Source of the DNA: Mobilicoccus massiliensis | GTDB taxonomy: Bacteria > Actinomycetota > Actinomycetes > Actinomycetales > Dermatophilaceae | Length of the DNA stretch: 64,000 bases | NCBI RefSeq assembly: GCF_000826525.2 | Contig: NZ_LN651331.1 | Span: 280,323 to 344,322 of the forward strand | Reading direction: 5' to 3' | Part shown: positions 56,342-62,951 of the stretch, piece after piece | Layout of the letters: each line of letters begins with the position of its first letter | Position numbering within the stretch: position 1 is the stretch's first letter | The notes under the pieces: model-generated | The model's input: the letters and a program-made list of their open reading frames with translations, nothing else | Database searches by the model: none | Told to the model about the DNA's origin: nothing | Position numbers and translations under genes: made by a program

Positions 56342-57526
56342 ATGCAGTTCGGGATCTTCACGGTCGGCGACGTCACCACCGACCCCACCACGGGCCGCAC
56401 GCCCACCGAGCACGAGCGCATCAAGGCCACCGTCGCGATCGCGAAGAAGGCCGACGAGGTCGGTCTCGACGTCTTCGCGACGGGGGAGCACCACAACCCG
56501 CCTTTCGCCGCTCCGGCCAACCCGCCGGTCCTGCTTGCGCACCTCGCGGCGGTGACCGAGCGGATCACCCTGTCCACCGCGACGACCCTCATCACGACCA
56601 ACGACCCGGTGCGCCTCGCCGAGGACTACGCCTACGCCCAGCACCTCGCCGACGGCCGCCTCGACCTCATGATGGGCCGGGGCAACACCGGCCCGGTCTA
56701 CCCGTGGTTCGGTAAGGACATTCGCGACGGCATCGAGCTCGCGGTCGAGAACTACGCCCTGCTGCACCGGCTCTGGCGCGAGGAGGACGTGACGTGGTCG
56801 GGCAAGCACCGCAGTGCGTTGCAGTCGTTCACCTCGACGCCGCGTCCGCTCGACGGGGTGCCGCCGTTCGTGTGGCACGGCTCGATCCGGTCCCCGGAGA
56901 TCGCCGAGCAGGCCGCCTACTACGGCGACGGCTTCTTCCACAACCACATCTTCTGGCCGCCGTCGCACACCGAGCAGATGGTGCGGCTGTACCGCCAGCG
57001 GTTCGAGCACTACGGCCACGGCTCCGCCGACCAGGCCATCGTCGGCCTCGGCGGGCAGGTGTTCATGCGCAAGAACAGCCAGGACGCGGTGCGCGAGTTC
57101 CGGCCGTACTTCGACCGGGCGCCGGTCTACGGCGGTGGTCCAGGGCTGGAGACGTTCACGCGGGAGACGCCGCTCACCGTCGGCAGCCCGCAGGAGGTCA
57201 TCGAGCGCACACTGTCGTTCCGCGACTACGTGGGTGACTACCAGCGTCAGCTGTTCCTCATGGACCACGCGGGTCTGCCGCTGAAGACGGTGCTGGAACA
57301 GATCGACATCCTCGGCGAGGAGGTCGTTCCGGTGCTGCGCAAGGAGTTCGACGCGCTGCGCCCGGCCAACGTGCCGGACGCGCCGACCCACGCCTCGCTG
57401 CTCGCCGCCAAGCGCGCCGCAGAAGGTGGCGACGCTGCGCAGGGGGAGACCCGCGAACCCAGCGTCGACCGGTGGACCGGCACGCGGGCGGAGGAGTCGA
57501 ACGCCGGGGCCGCGCGCCGGCTCTGA
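56342..57526 (+). CDS. Luciferase-like FMN-dependent monooxygenase (CE1758-like)
   Basis: A 394-residue LLM-class flavin-dependent oxidoreductase that uses reduced FMN and oxygen on an unknown substrate. The TIM-barrel pattern is clear: ADEVGLDVFATGEHHNPPF, LSTATTLITTNDPVRLAEDYA, LADGRLDLMMGRGNTGPVYPWFG (in part) and TPLTVGSPQEVIERTL. It is followed by an FMN reductase gene, the same pairing known in corynebacteria (CE1758/CE1759 families), and preceded by a divergent HxlR gene. Stress or xenobiotic control is an inference. Confidence 0.87.
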   Translation: MQFGIFTVGDVTTDPTTGRTPTEHERIKATVAIAKKADEVGLDVFATGEHHNPPFAAPANPPVLLAHLAAVTERITLSTATTLITTNDPVRLAEDYAYAQHLADGRLDLMMGRGNTGPVYPWFGKDIRDGIELAVENYALLHRLWREEDVTWSGKHRSALQSFTSTPRPLDGVPPFVWHGSIRSPEIAEQAAYYGDGFFHNHIFWPPSHTEQMVRLYRQRFEHYGHGSADQAIVGLGGQVFMRKNSQDAVREFRPYFDRAPVYGGGPGLETFTRETPLTVGSPQEVIERTLSFRDYVGDYQRQLFLMDHAGLPLKTVLEQIDILGEEVVPVLRKEFDALRPANVPDAPTHASLLAAKRAAEGGDAAQGETREPSVDRWTGTRAEESNAGAARRL

Positions 57527-57534
57527 CGCCGGAA

Positions 57535-57574
57535 CCGTGGGGCGGGGACGACGGTCGTCCTCCCCGCCCCACGG
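57535..57574 (+). terminator. Hairpin downstream of the monooxygenase gene
   Basis: CCGTGGGGCGGGGA (57535-57548) pairs with TCCCCGCCCCACGG (57561-57574). It may reduce read-through into the reductase gene. Confidence 0.75.
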
Positions 57575-57683
57575 CCGCGAGCGGTGAGTGTCCCCGTCGG
57601 AATGTGCCGATACAAGGCCGGCCGGATCGCCGACTCGCATCCAGACAAGATCAGCATCACGACCTGTTCAGGACAGGAGAACT

Positions 57684-58298
57684 ATGTTCCGTCTCACCGT
57701 CGTCAGCGCCGGACTGCGCTCGCCGAGCTCGACGCGTCTGCTCGCCGACCGGCTCACCGACGCGACGCGCGCCACGCTCGTCGCGCGTGGGGAGCAGGTC
57801 GAGGTCCGCGTCGTGGAGGTGCGCGAACTCGCGCACGCCATCACCGACGCCCTGCTCACCGGCTTTCCGACCGGAGACCTGCGCACCGCCCTCGACGACG
57901 TGACCTCCGCCGATGCGCTCATCGTGGTCACGCCGACGTTCCAGGCCTCCTACGCCGGTCTGTTCAAGTCGTTCATGGACCTCGTCGAGGAGGGCACGCT
58001 GCGGGGGATGCCGGTCGTGCTGGCCGCGACCGGAGGCACGGAGCGGCACTCCCTCGTCATCGAGCACGCGCTGCGCCCGCTGTTCGCGCACCTGCGGGCG
58101 ATGCCCGTGGCGACCGGGGTCTACGCCGCGACCTCCGACTTCGGCGGCGAGGGCAGCGCGGCCTTGGATGCTCGAATCGCCCGCGCGGCCGGGGAGCTCG
58201 CCGACCTTGCGGCCGGCGCCCGCACCCGCGTTGCGCCGCGGGACGAGTTCGCCGATGTCACGCCCTTCGCCGAGCTGCTCGCGCGCGGCAGCGCCTGA
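57684..58298 (+). CDS. NADPH-dependent FMN reductase (CE1759-like)
   Basis: A 204-residue flavodoxin-like reductase that would supply reduced FMN to the upstream monooxygenase. The phosphate loop SAGLRSPSSTRLLADRL, TPTFQASYAGLFKSFMDLV and VVLAATGGTERHS are typical. ATG at 57684 follows AGGACAGGAGA. A hairpin separates it from the monooxygenase gene, so it could be partly independently expressed. Pairing as a two-component system is inferred from adjacency. Confidence 0.87.
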   Translation: MFRLTVVSAGLRSPSSTRLLADRLTDATRATLVARGEQVEVRVVEVRELAHAITDALLTGFPTGDLRTALDDVTSADALIVVTPTFQASYAGLFKSFMDLVEEGTLRGMPVVLAATGGTERHSLVIEHALRPLFAHLRAMPVATGVYAATSDFGGEGSAALDARIARAAGELADLAAGARTRVAPRDEFADVTPFAELLARGSA

Positions 58299-58307
58299 TC
58301 GCTCGCA

Positions 58308-58346
58308 CAGGCGGTTCTCACCGGGTTCGCGGGTGAGAACCGCCTG
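58308..58346. terminator. Bidirectional terminator after the FMN reductase gene
   Basis: A perfect 15-bp stem (CAGGCGGTTCTCACC arm) with a 9-nt loop, then TTTCGTC, between converging genes. Confidence 0.85.
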
Positions 58347-58396
58347 TTTCGTCGACGCCCGTCTCGGGGGGCGGGCGACGACGACTGTCGAGGCGG

Positions 58397-58795
58397 TCAG
58401 CTCCGGCGGGCGGAGAGGATGCAGAACTCGTTGCCCTCGGGATCGGCGAGCACCGTGAACGACGCGTCGTGCGGCTGACCGACGTCCACACGCGTCGCGC
58501 CGGCCTCGAGAAGCCGGGCGATGATCGCGTCCCGGTCCTCGGAGGAGTGCGGCGCGAAGTCCAGGTGGACGCGATTCTTCGCCGTCTTGCCCTCGGGCAC
58601 CGGGACGAAGCACACGCCGGTGCTGACGCGGTCGAACTCGTCCTTGTCCTCGACGTCTCCGCCCTCGGCGTGTGGCGGGGAGATCGACGCCTCGTGACCA
58701 CTCTCGAAGACGACGTTCCATCCGAGGGCATCTGCCCACCAGCGGGCCTGGGCGCGCACATCGACGCAGTCGACGACGGCGGAGTAGAGCCTCAT
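58397..58795 (-). CDS. VOC (glyoxalase-like) domain protein
   Basis: A single vicinal-oxygen-chelate domain of 132 residues: VVDCVDVRAQARWWADALGW at the start, NRVHLDFAPHSSEDRDAIIARLLEAGATRV in the middle (HLDF metal region) and FTVLADPEGNEFCIL at the end. Such proteins include dioxygenases, glyoxalases and resistance proteins; this subtype has no firm function. AGGAGGAAGC precedes the ATG. Confidence 0.85.
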   Translation of the reverse strand: MRLYSAVVDCVDVRAQARWWADALGWNVVFESGHEASISPPHAEGGDVEDKDEFDRVSTGVCFVPVPEGKTAKNRVHLDFAPHSSEDRDAIIARLLEAGATRVDVGQPHDASFTVLADPEGNEFCILSARRS

Positions 58796-58922
58796 GCTTC
58801 CTCCTGCTGAGACGAACGGCTGCTGCCAGCATGCGCCGGGTCACTCACCACCGCTCGGCGAGCGCGGGGGAGTCCGCCCGCCGAGTGCGGGGAGCCCTGC
58901 GGCTGGCGCCGGGGGTTCGGGA

Positions 58923-59597
58923 TCAGCGCACCGAGACGTCGGTGATGACGACCGGGCGGGTCGGGAGTCCGTCGCCGTCCTTGTCGACCGTGCCGGCCTT
59001 CGCGATCGCGTCGAGGGTGCGGAAGCCGCTGCTCATGCGGCCGAGGATCGTGTACTCGGGCTTGATGTTCGCGTGGCTGTGGACGACGAAGAACTCGCTG
59101 CCGTTCGTGCCCGGGCCCTGGTTGCCCATGGCCAGGGTGCCGCGCGGATAGGTGTTGCTCGGTGAGACCTCGTCGTCGAATCGGTAACCGGGGCCGCCCT
59201 CCTCCTGGCGGTAGATGTCGCCGCACTGCAGCACCCCGAGGCGCTCGGTGTCGGTGAAGCGCCAGCACTGGCTCTCGTCGTAGAAGTCCTGCTTCACGAG
59301 GCTGACGATGTTGGCCACGGCGCAGGGGGCGGAGTCTCGCTGGAGGACGAACGTCATCGGGCCGTAGTTCGTGCGGATCCGCAGGTGGACGATGCCCGCG
59401 CCCTTGGTCTTCGCCGGCGGCGGGTCGACCGGTCGCGCAGCGGGATTCTCCGGCGTCGGGGTGAACGTGCAGTTCACCCACTTCTGGCGGGGAGCCTTGG
59501 TCGCGGTCGACGTGGTCGCCTGCGCGGACTGGGGGAGGAGCAGTGATCCGGCCGCGAGAGCGGTTGCGGCGCAGCGAAGAAGGGTTCGTGGGGTCAT
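58923..59597 (-). CDS. Secreted cyclophilin-type peptidyl-prolyl isomerase
   Basis: A 224-residue exported isomerase. A signal peptide ends around ALA-like QSAQA (residue 27). The cyclophilin domain has GPMTFVLQRDSAPCAVANIVSLVKQDFYD in parts (APCAVANIVSLV), CWRFTDTERLGVLQCGD, GTLAMGNQGPGTNGSEFFVV and YTILGRMSSG. The catalytic Arg usually found before the FT segment appears as WRFTD. It probably helps fold exported proteins. The next gene on this strand lies far away, so it stands alone. Confidence 0.88.
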   Translation of the reverse strand: MTPRTLLRCAATALAAGSLLLPQSAQATTSTATKAPRQKWVNCTFTPTPENPAARPVDPPPAKTKGAGIVHLRIRTNYGPMTFVLQRDSAPCAVANIVSLVKQDFYDESQCWRFTDTERLGVLQCGDIYRQEEGGPGYRFDDEVSPSNTYPRGTLAMGNQGPGTNGSEFFVVHSHANIKPEYTILGRMSSGFRTLDAIAKAGTVDKDGDGLPTRPVVITDVSVR

Positions 59598-59836
59598 GAC
59601 GTCACGATAGTGAGCCAGGTCACGTCACGGGGTGAAGTCGGTTCGTCGAGCTGGGGTTGATCGCGGCCGTGGCGTTCGCAGGGTGCCAGACGGTTCGTTG
59701 AGCCCAGGTGTCGAGTGCGCAGGCGGTATCGGCGGTCCGCGCGGAACAACGACGCACACGCCAAGAACTGCCCCCGAGGTCCAACAGCCACCGCGTCGCC
59801 ACGGTCCCGACCGCCACCGCTGACCAAGCCCCATGA

Positions 59837-60120
59837 TCACAAGCCGAGGTCGGTGTCCGCGCTGATTTTCCACGCCTCCGGGACCCGCACACATTGCCCC
59901 AGCGACGCCATCGACTGATGCCGGTCTGACGGGCAATGGCTCAGTCCGAGGCGCCCCGCAGGTGCGCCCAGGTCACGAACCCTGCCCGCAACGAGTGTGC
60001 GCTGAAGCCCTCGGGGGAGCGGCCCGCCCGCCGGATCGCAACACGTTGGCCACGGTCCCGATGGCAGGCGGGGCACTGGCGATGCGCCGAAGCTTGCGGA
60101 AAACCTGGCACGTGGGGCGG
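59837..60120 (-). pseudogene. Decayed tyrosine recombinase (integrase), C-terminal remnant
   Basis: Reading the minus strand, GFSAHSLRAGFVTWAHLRGASD is visible as AHSLRAGFVTWAHLRGASD, then a TGA stop, then AIARQTG. A frame change follows and the sequence resumes as HQSMASLGQCVRVPEAW and ends ADTDLGL. This is the box II of a phage-type integrase (HxxR, later GH) with the catalytic Tyr of LGQYVRV replaced by Cys. Further upstream a segment with FRKLRRIASAPP is in yet another frame. At least a stop, two frameshifts and loss of the nucleophile make it inactive. The flanks (59598-59836 and 60121-60325) hold nothing I can name. Confidence 0.75.
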
Positions 60121-60325
60121 CCACGGTGCGGCCTCGGCCGCCACGCGCGACCGCAGCCGCTCCCCACCGGTACCGCCGAACGCGAAGCAGCAGCATCTGG
60201 GGGGCGCCGTGCCACAAGGACATTCGACATCTAAGCGAGAGTCCGGCAGCAGCTGACGTCTGCACCGACAGCTGCGAAGAGCGCACATTGCGCAACGTCG
60301 GTGACATGAAAGACCTCGGTAGCGC

Positions 60326-60351
60326 GGAACGAAACGGGCTCGTTGCGCGTC
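60326..60351 (+). promoter_or_regulatory. Possible ECF-type promoter before the sigma gene
   Basis: GGAAC (60326-60330) and CGTC (60348-60351) are 17 bp apart, matching the general ECF sigma promoter form and suggesting self-activation. Confidence 0.3.
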
Positions 60352-60387
60352 CAGGCGAGTGTGCAGATGGTCGACGATGTGGGGCGC

Positions 60388-60861
60388 ATGTCTGGAGAGT
60401 CATCCGTTGAGGACATCTACCGGGCGCAGTGGGGGGACCTGGTGCGCTTGGCTTCCGTCGTCTCTGGTGACCTCGACGACGCGGTGGACCTCGTCCAGGA
60501 GGTCTTCGTCGACTTCACGCGGGATGCGGCCTCGATCCACAATCCGCCCGGATGGCTACGCACGGCAGTCATCCACCGCTCCCGATCCTCCGCGCGGCGG
60601 GCGGGCACAAGGCGCCGCTACCTCGAACTTCACGGATGGGAGCACACCGGTCCCGTCGCCGACCGGCTTGTCGACGTCGATGTCCGTCGCGCCCTTGCGC
60701 AGCTCAACCCGGATCAACGGGCCACCGTGTTCATGCGCTACTACCTCGACCTGCCTTTGGAGGACATCGCCGAGGTGCTCGGCTGCCGTGTCGGAACGGT
60801 CAAATCCCGCCTGAACCGGGCCGAGAACCGCCTGAAGGAGATCCTCCATGAGCATCCATGA
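60388..60861 (+). CDS. ECF-like RNA polymerase sigma factor (SigE family)
   Basis: A 157-residue sigma-70 family protein with only regions 2 and 4. Region 2 shows YRAQWGDLVRLASVVSGD and DLVQEVFVDF; region 4 shows LNPDQRATVFMRYYLDLPLEDIAEVLG and GTVKSRLNRAENRLKEIL. I used ATG at 60388; starts at 60367 or 60361 would add 7-9 residues. The next gene overlaps by 14 bp and encodes a membrane protein, as for many anti-sigma factors. The pair sits between recombinase relics, so it may have arrived with a mobile element. Confidence 0.87.
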   Translation: MSGESSVEDIYRAQWGDLVRLASVVSGDLDDAVDLVQEVFVDFTRDAASIHNPPGWLRTAVIHRSRSSARRAGTRRRYLELHGWEHTGPVADRLVDVDVRRALAQLNPDQRATVFMRYYLDLPLEDIAEVLGCRVGTVKSRLNRAENRLKEILHEHP

Positions 60862-62008
60862 CAGCGACGTGGCCGTGCGGATCGTCTCATTCGTGGACAG
60901 TCTGCCGATCCCCGACGCGCCTCCGCTGCCCGCCGCTACCGCTACGGCGAAGGTCAGTCGACCCCACCGCGGTTCGTCCCGGCCGGTCTGGGCAGGCGTG
61001 GCGGCGGCTGTCGCCATCGGCCTTCTCGTGCTCGGCGCAGGGATGCTCGGGTCCTCCCACCGGCAGCCCACGCCGGCCGGCGCGTCCTCGTCGCTCATGC
61101 CTGGTCGGCAATGGCTCGGGACCGGCATCACCGACCACCCCATCGGCCCGGTCCTGATCGCCGCGCACATCTACAGCGCGGTCGAGAACTTCCCGCTGCC
61201 CAATCAAACCGTGCTGCGCGACACGACGGGTGACGGCATCGCCACCGCCCCTACTGCTGACGGCGTTGTTCTGGTGTCTCCCGACGGTCGCCACCTCGCC
61301 GTCGGTTCCCGCCAGGCGGCCAAGGTGACCCTCATCGACACCCTCGACGGAGCCAGCGCAGACGTCACCGTACCCAGCGACGCAGACGAGGCCGGACCGA
61401 TCGGCTGGTCCCGCGACAGCAGTCGCGTCTTCGTCGCAGGAACACGCCCGGCGCACGAACCGGCCAGTGGACTGGAAACCGGACAGGTCTCGACCGTTGA
61501 TGTGGCGACCGGGACCGTTCGGCGGTTCCCCCAGTTGGACGGCGCCACTTCGGTCTTCCCATCCCCGGACGACCGAGAGGTAGCCGCCGGCATCGGGCGC
61601 GAGCTGCGTGTCATGGGCGCCTCCTCCGGGAGACTCATGCGGAGCATCCCGGCGGGCCCGGGGGTGCAGTTCGATCACGACGCCTGGTCCGACGACGGCC
61701 GGTGGATCGTGGGGGTCACCGCGGACCGGCACCAGCTCGTCCGCTTCGATGCGCACACCGGAGAGCGGTACCACCTTCCTCGCTCGCCCGGAACCTTTCT
61801 GGGGGTGACCTGGGCGAACGGGCGCTACCTGGTCCGGCACATCTCGTGGGGTGACGCCGAGTCCTCGCAAGCCGCCGTTCTGCGGGCCGTCGATGTCCTC
61901 ACCGGCGAGGCCGTCGACGTCGCGCATTGGGACACCGACACCATCACCCACGACATCCCCGACGACGTCAGCATCGCGCGCAACGACGCCGGCAACTTTC
62001 TCAGGTAA
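60848..62008 (+). CDS. Membrane-anchored beta-propeller-like protein, candidate anti-sigma factor
   Basis: A 386-residue protein with a short cytoplasmic N-terminus (about 46 residues), one membrane helix (about 47-68, VWAGVAAAVAIGLLVLGAGM) and an outer domain with WD40/TolB-like strands: VLVSPDGRHLAVGSRQ, IGWSRDSSRVFVAG, AWSDDGRWIVGVTAD, GVTWANGRYLVRH. Its 14-bp overlap with the sigma gene suggests it controls that factor, but the usual HxxxCxxC zinc motif of anti-sigma domains is absent. The stop codon coincides with the border of a recombinase fragment, so the natural C-terminus may be lost. Confidence 0.75.
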   Translation: MSIHDSDVAVRIVSFVDSLPIPDAPPLPAATATAKVSRPHRGSSRPVWAGVAAAVAIGLLVLGAGMLGSSHRQPTPAGASSSLMPGRQWLGTGITDHPIGPVLIAAHIYSAVENFPLPNQTVLRDTTGDGIATAPTADGVVLVSPDGRHLAVGSRQAAKVTLIDTLDGASADVTVPSDADEAGPIGWSRDSSRVFVAGTRPAHEPASGLETGQVSTVDVATGTVRRFPQLDGATSVFPSPDDREVAAGIGRELRVMGASSGRLMRSIPAGPGVQFDHDAWSDDGRWIVGVTADRHQLVRFDAHTGERYHLPRSPGTFLGVTWANGRYLVRHISWGDAESSQAAVLRAVDVLTGEAVDVAHWDTDTITHDIPDDVSIARNDAGNFLR

Positions 62009-62250
62009 AGGGCGCCTGCGAGGGAGGGCGGACGTTCAAGGGCGAGCTCGCCGATGGCACGGTTGTGGGCGCCGAGAAGGTTGACGCCCACGTCGGGGAG
62101 CCGGTCCATCACGGTGTCGGGGTGCAGGTGCCTGCCAGCCAGCGTGCTGGGAAAGAGCCACGGACTGTCGGGTCCGGCGCCCGTGACAAGCTTCGGTGCT
62201 GGGTTCCCGCAGGTCAGACCGAGGTTCAGCCCAGCGAGCGGGGGAGTAGA
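62008..62250 (-). pseudogene. Fragment of a second integrase-like recombinase
   Basis: The minus strand reads LTCGNPAPKLVTGAGPDS, then PWLFPSTLAGRHLHPDTVMD, RLPDVGVNLLGAHNRAIGEL and ALERPPSLAGAL. This resembles the C-terminal part of actinobacterial recombinases of the form PWLFPGxxPGRHL...LGxxLLGARNxAL. No start is present: an in-frame stop lies 5' at 62251-62253. Homology breaks at the end of the neighbouring propeller-like gene. It is too short to work. Confidence 0.5.
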
Positions 62251-62312
62251 TCAGTCGCGCGCGGTTGATTCATCCGATGCAACACACAGGCGCACATATG
62301 ACATAATGTAGA

Positions 62313-62453
62313 TTATCGGCGCGATTGGTCCATGGGCAGGCCAGGCGTGTGCTCATGACGCGATCGGCCCGTCTCAGCGTTGCCCGCGGTCTTCGACGGT
62401 GGATCGGCGATGAGAAGAGGCGTGAGGATCGACGTGGCGAGGTGGCGGATCAT
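62313..62453 (-). pseudogene. Truncated VapC-like PIN toxin relic
   Basis: The ATG overlaps the antitoxin relic's stop (ATGA), as in vapBC operons. The product begins MIRHLATSILTPLLIADPPS, matching the PIN start (Y-L-D-T-S-A-L-x-x-L-L) except that the first catalytic Asp is Ala. It ends after 46 residues without the remaining acidic residues. Loss of the nuclease is certain if this reading is right. Confidence 0.5.
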
Positions 62454-62726
62454 CGACGCTGCTGCTCGATGAGATCGCTGATCGTTCCCTGGGTATTGAT
62501 CGGCGCGGGGCGACGTCCCTTATGGCGACTAGCCGGCGTCGCCTTGCCGCTCGCGGCCAGTTGCTTGAGCTTGGCCGGAACGCCTGCGGGAATGATCCGC
62601 GCCACACGCCGTCCGTGATCGGTCATCGTGATCGTGGCCCTTTCCGACTTCGGTCAGATGGCGACTGAGGCCGTCGCGTAGTTTGCGGGCTCCGTAGCAG
62701 TCACCAACCGCTCCGCGTTGCCACAT
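62450..62726 (-). pseudogene. Frameshifted Phd/YefM-type antitoxin relic
   Basis: ARKLRDGLSRHLTEVGKG is the usual start of Phd/YefM or VapB-like antitoxins. After a frame change of net two lost bases it continues ATITMTDHGRRVARIIPAG, then PAKLKQLAASGKATPASRH and INTQGTISDLIEQQRR to a stop at 62450. Both halves are well conserved, so the break is recent. The region 62251-62312 is AT-rich and otherwise featureless; 62727-62951 has no gene I can support. Confidence 0.65.
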
Positions 62727-62951
62727 TGAGTCTGCGTAGATGAATACTTTGTCACGACAGCCATTCGCGCCGCAGAGCGCCTATTTGTACCGACACAAAG
62801 GGGTGCCCGCGGGCGGTGTCTCGCGGATTCCCCTCTCCCCCGGTGCCGCCTCGGCACGGCGTCTGCGACAGGGCCGAGACGTCGGCGTACCGTATTGCCG
62901 CCCCCGATCAACTTCGGAAGGCCCCACCACACAGCCGCGAGCGAGGGAATC

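Noticed and set aside
57584..57683. A small riboswitch or gene between the monooxygenase and FMN reductase genes
   Set aside because: Only a terminator-like hairpin and a good ribosome site are visible; no conserved RNA motif or coding signal is seen.
62760..62951. A structured leader before the APC permease
   Set aside because: Several short G/C-rich hairpins can be drawn, but none is long or distinctive enough in such GC-rich DNA to be called.
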